Assembly (NCBI GenBank): GCA_964645765.1
Contig: CAZYBE010000042.1
Span: 1 to 24,938 of the forward strand
Origin: CAZGMN01 sp964645765
GTDB taxonomy: Bacteria; Acidobacteriota; Aminicenantia; Aminicenantales; Aminicenantaceae
Direction of reading: 5' to 3'
Length of the DNA stretch: 24,938 nt
The notes under the pieces: model-generated
The model's input: the letters and a program-made list of their open reading frames with translations, nothing else
What the model was told of the DNA's origin: nothing
Database searches by the model: none
Translations under genes and position numbers: made by a program
Shown here: positions 1-8,098 of the stretch, piece after piece
Layout of the letters: every line of letters starts with the position of its first letter
Numbering within the stretch: position 1 is the first letter of the stretch

Positions 1-135
1 TCGCTCTCCTCTCCCTTCAGTCGAGGAACCATGCCCGCTCAGGCTTCATAGGGGACTCCTCACCTCCAACCCTCACCCACTGGCCTTCGCCAAAAAGACA
101 GCAAAAAGAGATGTTATTTTGAGAATAGATTAAAT

Positions 136-154
136 AAAGGAGACTGTCTCCTTT
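136..154. repeat. Palindromic repeat copy A, upstream of glgA
   Basis: A perfect 9-bp inverted repeat around a single T, with core GGAGAC-T-GTCTCC and A/T-rich ends. It is a variant of the GGGGAC(A/T)GTCCCC family found many times in this window. It lies just upstream of two TTGACA boxes in front of glgA. Confidence 0.75.
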
Positions 155-162
155 TGACAAAT

Positions 163-192
163 TTGACAATTTGGCGAATATCATTTTAATAT
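163..192 (+). promoter_or_regulatory. Candidate sigma70 promoter for glgA
   Basis: TTGACA at 163-168 is followed by TTTAAT at 185-190 (16-bp spacer) or TAATAT at 187-192 (18-bp spacer). A second TTGACA lies at 154-159, giving a short tandem TTTGACAA pattern. A start site here would leave a leader of only about 10 nt before the glgA ATG, which also lacks a visible Shine-Dalgarno sequence. Positions 1-135 show no gene or RNA that I recognise. Confidence 0.5.
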
Positions 193-205
193 AAATTTCT
201 CTGAA

Positions 206-1675
206 ATGAACCAGAAGCTTCGAATCGTTTACGTTTCTCCCGAAGTCTCTCCCTATGCAAAGTCAGGAGAGCTGGCTGATGTTGCCTCTTCCCTGCCCAA
301 GTATCTCTCTTCGCTTGGAATGGAGGTCTCCCTCTTCATGCCCAAATACAGGAAGCCCGAGATTGAATCCTTGCCGATGGAGCCTGTCATGCGCGAGCTC
401 ATAGTCCCGGTGGGAGAACAGAAGGTCAAGGCAAATATTTATAAGAGCGAACCGGGAAAATATGCCATTTATTTTGTCGATAATCCCATCTATTTCTGGA
501 GAGACGGCATCTACGGTCTCGGGGAAGGGGAATACCTGGATAACGATGAGAGATTCATATTCTTCAACCGGGCCGTGCTTGAGTTCTTGCTCAAAGCCGA
601 GATGCATGCTGATATCATCCACTGCAACAGCTGGCCGACCGCCCTTATTCCCGTCCTTCTTAAAACACTCTACACCCACAAGGCTCTTTTCAAGAACACG
701 GCCACGGTTTTTACCCTTCATAATGTCGCCTATCAAGGAGAGTTTCCGCCTGAGACCCTGGCCTTAACCGGGTTGAGCTGGAATTATTTCAACCCGGACC
801 AACTGTCCCTCAACGGCAGGTTTAACTTTCTCAAGGCTGGAGTCATTTTTTCTGATATTCTGACCACGGTCAGTTCGGCTTACAGAAGAGAAATCCAGAC
901 AGAGAAATATGGATTCGGCCTGGAGAAAATATTAAAGAAGAGAAGAGACGTCTTTTTCAGTATCCGAAACGGCATAGACTGTGAATTATGGAATCCGGCG
1001 ACAGACCCTTACCTTGCCGCCAATTACTCTGCTTCCGACCTTAAAGGCAAGAAAGATTGCAAGCTTGACCTCTTGAAAGAATTCGGCCTCTCCCTCTCTT
1101 CGGAAGCTCCGCTGTTAGGTATTGTCTCTTACCTGAGCTCACAAAAAGGATTTGACATTCTCCTGCAGGCCATTCCCGAGCTGATGGAGATGGAGGTGGG
1201 GCTGGTCATCCTTGGAAAAGGGGACGAGAAATATGAGAACCTGTTTTTCAACATCCATAAGCAATACCCGGAGAAAATAGGAGTCAAATTGGAGATAAAT
1301 CCGAATCTGGCTCATAAGGTTGTTGCTGGAGCGGATATTTTTCTCATCCCCTCCCTGTATGAGCCCTGCGGTTTGAATCAGCTTTGCAGCTTCAGATATG
1401 GCACAGTTCCAGTGGTGAGGGCAACCGGAGGTTTGACCGAGACAGTGAGGCCCGTTAAACCCGAAACCTTGAAGGGCAATGGTTTTATCTTTAAAGAATA
1501 TTCATCCCTGGCCTTGCTCGAGGCTCTAAGAGAAGCCTTGGACTGTTATAAAAAACCAGAGCTCTGGCAGAAGGTCATGGAGGCAGGCCTTGCTGAGAAT
1601 GTTTCTTGGGAGGCTGCGGCCAGGAAGTATGCAAGGCTCTATCAGAATGCCTTGGCATCAAAGAGAGGAGGCTAA
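206..1675 (+). CDS. glgA: Glycogen synthase (GT5 family)
   Basis: Bacterial-type glycogen synthase, 489 aa, the usual family length. It transfers glucose from ADP-glucose (or UDP-glucose) to the growing alpha-1,4-glucan. The N-terminal nucleotide-sugar loop reads AKSGELADV, where the family usually has K-x-G-G-L. The C-terminal GT-B half carries the EPCGL motif and the ATGGLTETV segment that hold the sugar nucleotide. The ATG at 206 gives the expected start (MNQKLRIVYVSPEVSPYAKS) but has no clear ribosome binding site, and the likely promoter is very close, so translation may be nearly leaderless. The stop is one base before the trxA start, so trxA is probably co-transcribed and coupled. The family call is firm; sugar-nucleotide preference cannot be read from the sequence. 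Confidence 0.95.
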   Translation: MNQKLRIVYVSPEVSPYAKSGELADVASSLPKYLSSLGMEVSLFMPKYRKPEIESLPMEPVMRELIVPVGEQKVKANIYKSEPGKYAIYFVDNPIYFWRDGIYGLGEGEYLDNDERFIFFNRAVLEFLLKAEMHADIIHCNSWPTALIPVLLKTLYTHKALFKNTATVFTLHNVAYQGEFPPETLALTGLSWNYFNPDQLSLNGRFNFLKAGVIFSDILTTVSSAYRREIQTEKYGFGLEKILKKRRDVFFSIRNGIDCELWNPATDPYLAANYSASDLKGKKDCKLDLLKEFGLSLSSEAPLLGIVSYLSSQKGFDILLQAIPELMEMEVGLVILGKGDEKYENLFFNIHKQYPEKIGVKLEINPNLAHKVVAGADIFLIPSLYEPCGLNQLCSFRYGTVPVVRATGGLTETVRPVKPETLKGNGFIFKEYSSLALLEALREALDCYKKPELWQKVMEAGLAENVSWEAAARKYARLYQNALASKRGG

Positions 1676-1676
1676 T

Positions 1677-2003
1677 TTGGCAGAAGCCATCATCCACGTT
1701 TCCGATGATACATTTGAAGAGGAAGTGATGAAGAGCGAACTTCCGGTGCTGGTCGATTTCTGGGCTATATGGTGCGCGCCCTGTCAGATGATTGCGCCTG
1801 CTCTGGAGAAGATAGCTCAGGAATACACGGGCAGGCTCAAAGTTGTCAAGCTGAACGTTGATGAGAATATGAAGGCGACCTCCAAATACAGCGTCAGGAG
1901 CATCCCCACGCTCCTGCTCTTTAAGGCAGGGGAAATCAAGGAGACCCTGGTCGGCGTTCTTCCTCAAGACAAGATTGTCAGCATTATCTCTAGGCACTTA
2001 TGA
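1677..2003 (+). CDS. trxA: Thioredoxin
   Basis: Small redox protein of 108 aa with the dithiol active site WCAPC (Trp32 to Cys36), preceded by the typical VLVDFWA strand. The cis-proline region SIPTLLLF follows at the expected distance. I chose the TTG at 1677 as start because AGGAGG lies at 1666-1671, five bases upstream, and because a longer upstream frame would run inside glgA. The active site has Ala where Escherichia coli has Gly, a common variant. The gene sits one base after the glgA stop and overlaps trxB by four bases (ATGA), so the reductase and its substrate are coupled. Likely cytoplasmic: no signal peptide. Confidence 0.93.
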   Translation: MAEAIIHVSDDTFEEEVMKSELPVLVDFWAIWCAPCQMIAPALEKIAQEYTGRLKVVKLNVDENMKATSKYSVRSIPTLLLFKAGEIKETLVGVLPQDKIVSIISRHL

Positions 2004-2917
2004 GCGAGAGCTACGATGTCATCATCATCGGAGCCGGGCCAGCCGGTCTGGCGGCCGCTGTCTATACGGGAAGGGCAAGGCTTTCGACCCTTGTCCTTGA
2101 AAAAGGGAGGCCAGGCGGTCAAATTCTTCTCACAGACTTCGTCGAGAACTACCCTGGTTTCCCGGACGGTGTTGTTCCCTTCCAGTTGATGGATAATTTC
2201 CGCAGGCACGCCGAGAAATTTGGCGCAAAGATTATAACCGACGAAGTAAAGAAGATTCAGAGACAGGATAATCTTTGGTCTGTTCTTGGAAATAGAGGCG
2301 AGTATGCGGCAAGGGCGGTTATCATCGCCACTGGCTCAATCTACCGCAAGCTTGGGGTGCCCGGGGAGGAGAGGCTGACAGGGAGAGGAGTTTCTTATTG
2401 TGCGACCTGCGACGGCGCTTTTTTTAAAGAGCTGGAAATCGCGGTTATCGGCGGAGGGGATAATGCCCTCACCGAAGCGCTCTTTCTGACGAAGTTCTGC
2501 CGTTCGGTGAAGATTATCCACCGCCGCAGTGAGTTTCGAGCTGTTAAGGTGCTCCAGGAAAGAGTCTCTGCCAATAAAAAGATTGAAGTCCTCCGCAATT
2601 CTGTCGTTGTCGAGATCTCAGGGGAAAACAGGCTGGAATCTATCACCATCAAAAATGTCACAGATAATCAAATGTCCAGGCTGAAGCTCGACGGGCTTTT
2701 TGTCTCTATCGGAATGGACCCCAATTCTGCTTTTGTCAAAGGCCTTGTGGAGCTCGATGAAGAGGGGCAGGTCAAAGTCAGCCAGAATATGGCAACTTCC
2801 CAGCCAGGAATTTTCGCCTGCGGCGACGTAACGAATGCTTGCCCTGAGCAGATGGCAACCGCAGTCGGGACAGGAGTTTCTGCAGCACTGGCTGTGGCTG
2901 CCTACCTTAGTAATTAA
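2000..2917 (+). CDS. trxB: Thioredoxin reductase (NADPH type, FAD)
   Basis: Low-molecular-weight flavoprotein disulfide reductase of 305 aa. The N-terminal FAD-binding motif GAGPAGLAAA is at residues 11-20. The redox pair is in CATC (Cys134 and Cys137), followed by DGAFF. The second Rossmann motif is GGGDNA, and HRRSEFRA supplies the arginines that normally bind the NADPH 2'-phosphate, so NADPH rather than ferredoxin is the expected donor. The C-terminal FAD motif is GIFACGDV. The ATG overlaps the trxA stop as ATGA. The stop at 2915-2917 runs straight into a half copy of the GGGGACACAATAC repeat. It converges with the acs operon, leaving only 50 bp between stop codons. Confidence 0.95.
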   Translation: MSESYDVIIIGAGPAGLAAAVYTGRARLSTLVLEKGRPGGQILLTDFVENYPGFPDGVVPFQLMDNFRRHAEKFGAKIITDEVKKIQRQDNLWSVLGNRGEYAARAVIIATGSIYRKLGVPGEERLTGRGVSYCATCDGAFFKELEIAVIGGGDNALTEALFLTKFCRSVKIIHRRSEFRAVKVLQERVSANKKIEVLRNSVVVEISGENRLESITIKNVTDNQMSRLKLDGLFVSIGMDPNSAFVKGLVELDEEGQVKVSQNMATSQPGIFACGDVTNACPEQMATAVGTGVSAALAVAAYLSN

Positions 2918-2933
2918 GGGGACACAATACTTA
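2914..2933. repeat. Half-site of the GGGGACACAATAC repeat at the trxB stop
   Basis: The sequence after the trxB stop matches one arm of the larger inverted repeat at 13680-13768 (AATTACGGGGACACAATACC) with few changes. No opposite arm is visible nearby, so it looks like a decayed or solo half copy. Confidence 0.5.
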
Positions 2934-2967
2934 TCTCTATTTATCCTTAAAGCAGAAAAGCGAGCTT

Positions 2968-4929
2968 CTATATTTCTTCAGAAATCTTTCTCTTTCCCTC
3001 AAGTTTCTTTTGAACTGATGGAAACAGCCTGAAATCCGTATGCGGCAAGAACAGGGAGCCTGTGTATTCGCTCATGTAGGTCGGCTCTGAATTCAATTCG
3101 ATATAGGTCATCTTTTGAGCCACCTCAACGGCCAGGCCTTTGTTTCTATCAGAAAGCAGGATGAGATAAGCTCCATACAGGGAGCTGTTTCCAAGATAAT
3201 GGAATCTGCGCCGGCCGATGTCGGGCAAAAGGCCGATACGGACAGCATTTTCGATGTTTAAATGCTCGCCGAATCCCCCGGCGATGTAAACCGAATCGAT
3301 GTCCTTGAATTTCAGGCCGACTTTTTTCAACAGAACCGAGCATGCTGAAAAAACCGCACCTTTGGTCCGGACGAGGTTTGAGATGTCGTTTTCAGTGATG
3401 ACGAGGTCTTTCCCCCAGAAGCAATTTTTGCCTTTTTCAATGAGGAAAGCCCTGCCTTCTTCAGCCTCAACAATTCTCTTCGAAGCCCTTCTCTCGTTGA
3501 ACTTTCCCTGGCGGTCGATATGGCCGCGGATAAAAAGCTCAGCCAGGAGGTCAATCAGCCCCGAGCCGCAGATTCCTTTGGGTTTGGCGCTGCCGATGAC
3601 TTTGTACTCGAGCTTGCCGCTTTCAAGTATTTTTATCTCTTCGATGGCGCCTTCTGAGGCAGGCACTCCGCATTTTGTTCCGCTGCCTTCGAAGGCAGGC
3701 CCGGCCGAGCAGGCGCAGGTCATAAGCCAGTCTTTGTTGCCTATAACCAGCTCGCCGTTAGTGCCGATGTCGATGAACAGGGAAATTTTTTTTGATTCCC
3801 TGAGCATCGGCGTGCAGAGAATCCCTGCCGTGATATCACCCCCGACATAGCTTCCGACTGCCGGGGAGCAGTGGACTCTGCCTTCCGGATTCATTTTTAG
3901 CCTCAAATCTCTGGCAACAATATAGGGGAGCCGGCTGAAGGTTGGAATATAAGGCTCCTCTCTGATATACCGCGGCTCGAGGTTGAGGAAGAGATGGATC
4001 ATGGTCGTATTGCCAGAAACAGAGGCATAATAGATGTCTGAACTCGGGATTTGAGCGGACTGAGAAGCCCTGCCGATAAGGTTATTGATTGTTGAAATAA
4101 CTAGCTCATGAAGTTTTTTCAGCCGCCCTGGATTTTGGGCATAGTTTATCCGGGAAATAATATCTTCGCCGCATGTTATCTGCTGGTTGAGGCTTGAAGC
4201 TGTGCTCTGAATTTGCCCGTCATCAAGGTCGATCAGGTGCAAAGCGACAGTCGAGGTTCCGATATCGATGGCGAGTCCATAAGGCTTTTTTATTTCGGAC
4301 TGGGGGAAAATATCAATGACCGATGCGCCTTTGCCCGAGACAAGTAGAATGACGCTTACTTTTCCTCGGTCTTTGCGGCAGACCTGCGCCAATTTTTTTA
4401 AGGCAGAATATTCACAGTTTATGGCCTCTAAAATGCCCTTCTTTTTGAGCCCGCGCTCCAGCCTTTTCAAATCGCTATAATTGTCCTCCAAGGTCGGCGA
4501 AGGAAGGTGCAAGTCGATTTTTCTCAGAGGAGAATTGATTTCATAAAGCCCTGAAAGCCTGTCTTTCCATCTCTCGAAAAATTTTGATTCAGCTACAGAT
4601 TTAAAGGAAATCTCCTGAAACCGTGGAAGCTGCACTTCGAGATTATCCGTAACCTTTGTTTGGCAGGACAGGCTGTAATTCTGTGAGGCGAGCTCATTCC
4701 GAAGCGAAGCAGTTGGCTTCGTCTGGAATTTACCGCTTAGAATCCGGACAACACATTCCCCGCACGTTCCCTTTCCTCCGCAGGTTGCTCTTAGGGGCAG
4801 GTCGGTTTTTTTTATAGCATCGAGAAGGATGGTTCCTGGGAGGACTTCAACGCCGACTTCAAACGGAAAGAATTTAACTTCGAATTTTTTTAAAAAAGGG
4901 GACAGTCCCCTTTTTCTTTTTGCAGTCAT
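2968..4929 (-). CDS. acsV: Corrinoid activation protein, 2Fe-2S ferredoxin plus ASKHA ATPase domain
   Basis: Reductive activator of the corrinoid iron-sulfur protein (AcsV/RACo type), which returns accidentally oxidised Co(II) to Co(I) using ATP. 653 aa. The N-terminal plant-type 2Fe-2S ferredoxin domain has Cys50, Cys56, Cys59 and Cys89 (CGGKGTCGEC motif). A linker is followed by the ASKHA ATPase region with YGLAIDIGTSTVALHLIDL and SLFIDIGTNGEL phosphate-binding strands and a GSGLIDLLAEL segment. The ATG at 4927-4929 overlaps the acsC stop as ATGA, which fixes the start. Residues 5-13 (reading KRGLSPF) are encoded by palindromic repeat B and are not expected in the family, so an in-frame insertion just after the start codon is likely. 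It is the last gene of the acs cluster. Confidence 0.9.
   Translation of the reverse strand: MTAKRKRGLSPFLKKFEVKFFPFEVGVEVLPGTILLDAIKKTDLPLRATCGGKGTCGECVVRILSGKFQTKPTASLRNELASQNYSLSCQTKVTDNLEVQLPRFQEISFKSVAESKFFERWKDRLSGLYEINSPLRKIDLHLPSPTLEDNYSDLKRLERGLKKKGILEAINCEYSALKKLAQVCRKDRGKVSVILLVSGKGASVIDIFPQSEIKKPYGLAIDIGTSTVALHLIDLDDGQIQSTASSLNQQITCGEDIISRINYAQNPGRLKKLHELVISTINNLIGRASQSAQIPSSDIYYASVSGNTTMIHLFLNLEPRYIREEPYIPTFSRLPYIVARDLRLKMNPEGRVHCSPAVGSYVGGDITAGILCTPMLRESKKISLFIDIGTNGELVIGNKDWLMTCACSAGPAFEGSGTKCGVPASEGAIEEIKILESGKLEYKVIGSAKPKGICGSGLIDLLAELFIRGHIDRQGKFNERRASKRIVEAEEGRAFLIEKGKNCFWGKDLVITENDISNLVRTKGAVFSACSVLLKKVGLKFKDIDSVYIAGGFGEHLNIENAVRIGLLPDIGRRRFHYLGNSSLYGAYLILLSDRNKGLAVEVAQKMTYIELNSEPTYMSEYTGSLFLPHTDFRLFPSVQKKLEGKRKISEEI
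4892..4915. repeat. Palindromic repeat copy B, inside acsV codons 5-13
   Basis: A-run, GGGGAC-A-GTCCCC, T-run: an almost perfect palindrome lying wholly inside the acsV frame. On the minus strand it reads KRGLSPF, the same peptide made by copy C in cooS. Confidence 0.9.
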
Positions 4930-6263
4930 GTTAACTTGACGCTCTTGACAAAAGAGGGGATGTCAGAGGCTTCCTGGGGGCCGACAATGACCTCCCAGCC
5001 AGGAAGTTTTTCTTCCAGGTCGCCGCTGATCTGGGAGACAAACCCGGGAATGACAAGCTTTCGTGTTTTAACCTGCTCGCCGAGTTGAATATCCTTGATA
5101 AACTTTGCAATTTTTTCGCCTCCAAACTTCCCCGCAGCCCAGGCCGTGAGGACCGATTGTCCTTCAGTGTCAACAACGACCAGATGAGCGGATATGCCGG
5201 AGTTTTCGATTTCCCCTGAGACCATAAAATAGGTCAGGGAAAAATTGGTGGTTACAAAAACCGGAGATTCCGGCGTGGGCTCGCCTATCGGATAAACCTT
5301 GGGGTCAACCTGGATCGGCTTTTGAGGGTCAGTGTAGATATTCTGGCGGAGGGTGAAGAGTGTATAGAGCATGGCCTTATCCCACTCAGGGAGGACAATT
5401 AAGGAAGCATATTTGCAAACCAGCATGGATGCTCCTGCCAGCAAATCAAGCCCGTTCTCTTCCTGGATACGGCAAAAAAGAGCATAGCCAAAAGGTCTGA
5501 AATTTCTCTTCAAAGCGCTTCGCCTGAGGATGGTGTTATTTTGCAATCGATGGCCAGCATTCTGGGATTCCAGGTTGAGGATGATGTTATTCAAGCCAGA
5601 GCTTTTCGCCTTTTCAGCCTGTTTCACCAGATCCTCGAGAGAATGAGCTGTCAGGATCAAGCTGAGATTGTAGGCTTTGGCCAGTTCTATGTCCTTATCT
5701 GAAACTTCATTTCGCAGAAGGACTGCAGGCCGGTCATCTTTTAAAAGCTCTGCTCCTTCTTTCAAAGCCCCTTGGTGAGCACAGTCGAGGATGATTCCCT
5801 TGGTTGAGTTTTGTCTGACGAGATTTATCGCCTTCAAAAAGTCTTCTTTGTTTTCAGAATCATGCAAAATGAAAAAGAGGTCTGTGCTGAGCCCTTCGCC
5901 GACGCGTTCGACTGTGTAATCTTCTATCTCTTTGACTCTTTCAAGAATTCTCTCTTCTCCCTCAGAAGTGCGGAGCTCGACCGCGATTCCTGTTGGATGA
6001 AGGAATGTTTTCTCATGCCGGAACATCACAGTCTCATTTCCCACTTCCAGGGCATCGGCCCCTCCAATCTTGACCAGTCGAATCGGAGGTTCGCTGGCTG
6101 CGCCCAGCGTGGCTTTTGCCTCTTCAGAAGCATGAGGGCATTCCTTCAATTCAGCTTTTTTTTGAGCCAGCTTCATGGCAAAGGCCATGCAGGTTGGAAC
6201 TCCACAGTCGCCGCAATTGGTCTTGGGCAGAAGCTTGAAAATATCCAGTCCTGATAGAGCCAT
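4926..6263 (-). CDS. acsC: Corrinoid iron-sulfur protein, large (gamma) subunit
   Basis: Large subunit of the CFeSP that carries the methyl group on cobalamin to acetyl-CoA synthase. 445 aa, typical length. The N-terminal 4Fe-4S domain has Cys17, Cys20, Cys25 and Cys42 (NCGDCGVPTC, then KECPHA), the cluster that passes an electron to cobalt. A TIM-barrel region and a C-terminal corrinoid-binding region follow (segment VTTNFSLTYFMVSGEIE). The ATG at 6261-6263 lies two bases after the acsD stop, and the stop overlaps acsV, so acsD, acsC and acsV are translated as a tightly coupled set. No repeat insertion is seen in this gene. Confidence 0.95.
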   Translation of the reverse strand: MALSGLDIFKLLPKTNCGDCGVPTCMAFAMKLAQKKAELKECPHASEEAKATLGAASEPPIRLVKIGGADALEVGNETVMFRHEKTFLHPTGIAVELRTSEGEERILERVKEIEDYTVERVGEGLSTDLFFILHDSENKEDFLKAINLVRQNSTKGIILDCAHQGALKEGAELLKDDRPAVLLRNEVSDKDIELAKAYNLSLILTAHSLEDLVKQAEKAKSSGLNNIILNLESQNAGHRLQNNTILRRSALKRNFRPFGYALFCRIQEENGLDLLAGASMLVCKYASLIVLPEWDKAMLYTLFTLRQNIYTDPQKPIQVDPKVYPIGEPTPESPVFVTTNFSLTYFMVSGEIENSGISAHLVVVDTEGQSVLTAWAAGKFGGEKIAKFIKDIQLGEQVKTRKLVIPGFVSQISGDLEEKLPGWEVIVGPQEASDIPSFVKSVKLT

Positions 6264-6265
6264 GA

Positions 6266-7243
6266 TTATTTTCCCTTCTTCTGGTCGTAGAGCTCAGCAA
6301 TTTTCTTTTTTATGACTTCAACAGCTCTGGGGTGATACATGACCAATAAATCTGCTCCCGCCGCTAAGAGGCTCATCGCTGTCGCTATTTCCCAGTAAGC
6401 GCCCCTCAGCTCCGGTTTTCCCCATTGAGGATAATCCTTTTCCAGCGCCCAGGCTTCCTTGACATGAAAGCTTTCATAGCCGGGGTTGACAAGCATGGGA
6501 AAGGCAAGCATCCTGTCCCCGGCCAGGCCTTCGTTTCGAATTCTTTCCATGATGGAGTAGGTGTATTCAAGCCCGTAGCCGAGAGTTCCGGTCAAAGGGT
6601 CCATCACGATTCTTTCTGGAGGGAAGTTCATCTCTGTCAGGAGGATGTTCAACTGCTTGGCGAGGTTAACGTCGATCGGAGATTGGGCAACGAGCGTATG
6701 TTTGTAAGCGATACAGGCAGCGGTGATGGTCTTGTAATTATCTTTTTCCACGTAATTGATCAAGCAGTTTTCGCCTTCCGCTGCTTCACAGACTCTCTTC
6801 ATGACTTCGTTTATTTTCTCAAAATGACTGTGGCCGGTGATGATGAGCGGAACGCTCACACTTTTCAAGACCTGTTTTACGACCTCAACCGCCTCCTCGG
6901 CGCTCCTGTTTCCCTTCTCCGGATGAGTTCCTTCCAGCCGGACGCTGATGAGCTCGGCACCGTATTCATCGACACACTTCCTGGCCATCTCGCCCGGCTT
7001 GTCGATGACTTCCCGGAAGTAATCCAGTAAATAATCAGGCAATTTTGTCGGAACTTTGTCGAAAACCTCCATGGCCACAACGGGCCGATGGGGATGTTGT
7101 CCCTCGAAGAAGAGAAAGGGCAAGGCCGTGCTGCCTCCTATGGTCACGGTGTGGGAGCGCGTGCCGCCGTTTTCCGGAGTGGAGCCGACCGTAGCTTCAA
7201 CAACTTGGCCTGGATTTTTTTCTTGAGGTATCTCGAAAATCAT
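6266..7243 (-). CDS. acsD: Corrinoid iron-sulfur protein, small (delta) subunit
   Basis: Small subunit of the CFeSP heterodimer, a TIM barrel that helps bind the corrinoid. The 325-aa form starting MIFEIPQEKNPG is preferred. Its ATG at 7241-7243 overlaps the cooC stop as ATGA, while a longer frame to 7270 would add nine lysine-rich residues inside cooC. Recognisable family segments are VTIGGSTALPFLFFEG, VMDPLTGTLGYGLEYTYSIM near the middle, and MYHPRAVEVIKK at the end. The next gene, acsC, begins two bases after its stop, fitting equal production of the two subunits. Confidence 0.94.
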   Translation of the reverse strand: MIFEIPQEKNPGQVVEATVGSTPENGGTRSHTVTIGGSTALPFLFFEGQHPHRPVVAMEVFDKVPTKLPDYLLDYFREVIDKPGEMARKCVDEYGAELISVRLEGTHPEKGNRSAEEAVEVVKQVLKSVSVPLIITGHSHFEKINEVMKRVCEAAEGENCLINYVEKDNYKTITAACIAYKHTLVAQSPIDVNLAKQLNILLTEMNFPPERIVMDPLTGTLGYGLEYTYSIMERIRNEGLAGDRMLAFPMLVNPGYESFHVKEAWALEKDYPQWGKPELRGAYWEIATAMSLLAAGADLLVMYHPRAVEVIKKKIAELYDQKKGK

Positions 7244-7998
7244 TGTTTTGTCTCTTTTATTTTTTGACATAATTCAACGATCGCCTTATAGGCAGGGGAA
7301 CTGGCTGGAATCTCCCAGATAGATTTTCCCTCCTGGTCCATCTCCAGCAATGTTTTATCCTCCGGGATAACGCTCAGAACTTTGAGCCCTTGTTCAGCCA
7401 CAGCTTCTTTCAATGAAGCTGGGATGGAAGACTGGACTCGATTGAGGATGAGGAATTTCTCCTTGACGCGGGTCTCCAGCTCCTTCACCAGCCGGCTTAT
7501 CTTTCCTGCAGCCCGAATTCCTCTCAGCGAAGGGTCGGAGACGATGACCAGGTTGTCGATATCCTGAGTTGTCCGGCGGCTGAGATGCTCCATCCCTGCC
7601 TGGTTATCAATTACGATATACTCATAGTTTTGACTCAGAGTGGCCAAGATGTCGCGCAACAAATTATTGGCATAGCAATAGCAGCCAGGTCCTTCCGGAC
7701 GGCCCATGGCGATCAGGTCAAAGAACTGTGCTTCCACAAGGCTTCGCTGAATCTTGTATTCGAGGAACTGGTTCTTTGTCATGCCTGCAGGGAGTTTGTC
7801 GGCCAGGATTTTCATTTCCTCTCGGATAGCGCCGATGGTTTCTTTTAGCTCGACGCCGAGCACATCGTTTAGATTGACATTCGAATCGGCGTCAACAGCA
7901 AGGATTGGACGCTTCTTCTCGCCGAGCAGGCGGATGGCGAGGCCGGCGATGGTGGTCTTTCCTGTCCCTCCTTTTCCTGCAATTGCAATCGTTTTCAT
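7240..7998 (-). CDS. cooC: CODH/ACS nickel-insertion ATPase, first copy
   Basis: CooC-type P-loop ATPase of the MinD/SIMIBI class, 252 aa from the ATG at 7996-7998; an in-frame ATG four codons upstream is also possible. The deviant Walker A motif AGKGGTGKTT comes right after the start, DADSNVNLND is switch I, and VIDNQAGMEHLSRR follows. The CYC pair in GPGCYCYANN corresponds to the CxC motif that binds nickel or zinc between two monomers. Its role is maturation of the nickel clusters of CODH or acetyl-CoA synthase. It lies between acsB and acsD. A second CooC is encoded at 13746-14525; the two differ clearly, so they may serve different clusters. The start is less certain because no good ribosome binding site is seen. 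Confidence 0.92.
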   Translation of the reverse strand: MKTIAIAGKGGTGKTTIAGLAIRLLGEKKRPILAVDADSNVNLNDVLGVELKETIGAIREEMKILADKLPAGMTKNQFLEYKIQRSLVEAQFFDLIAMGRPEGPGCYCYANNLLRDILATLSQNYEYIVIDNQAGMEHLSRRTTQDIDNLVIVSDPSLRGIRAAGKISRLVKELETRVKEKFLILNRVQSSIPASLKEAVAEQGLKVLSVIPEDKTLLEMDQEGKSIWEIPASSPAYKAIVELCQKIKETKQ

Positions 7999-8050
7999 AG
8001 TCGGAAACATCCGGAAATATCTGCTATGAAGAGGATCAGGCTGGGTGTTG

Positions 8051-8098
8051 AGAAGACCGTATGGAAAGAAAAAAAGGATACTTTCTTCATAGTCTTCT
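8051..8098 (-). other. Intercistronic stem-loop between acsB and cooC
   Basis: AGAAGAC pairs with GTCTTCT. Further inside, TATG pairs with CATA and GAAAG with CTTTC, closing a purine-rich loop of about 12 nt. It overlaps the acsB stop codon (8097-8099). There is no T-tract suited to full termination on the minus strand, so an mRNA-stability or partial-termination role is an inference. Confidence 0.5.

Noticed and set aside
1..135. Possible structural RNA before glgA
   Set aside because: I looked for RNase P, tmRNA, SRP RNA and tRNA features on both strands and found none.
263..736. Long minus-strand open frame inside glgA
   Set aside because: It lies wholly opposite a well-supported glycogen synthase and has no recognisable motif; it is a shadow of the codon pattern.
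1590..1676. Extended N-terminus for thioredoxin
   Set aside because: The extra residues run inside glgA, while the TTG at 1677 has a strong Shine-Dalgarno sequence and gives the family's normal length.
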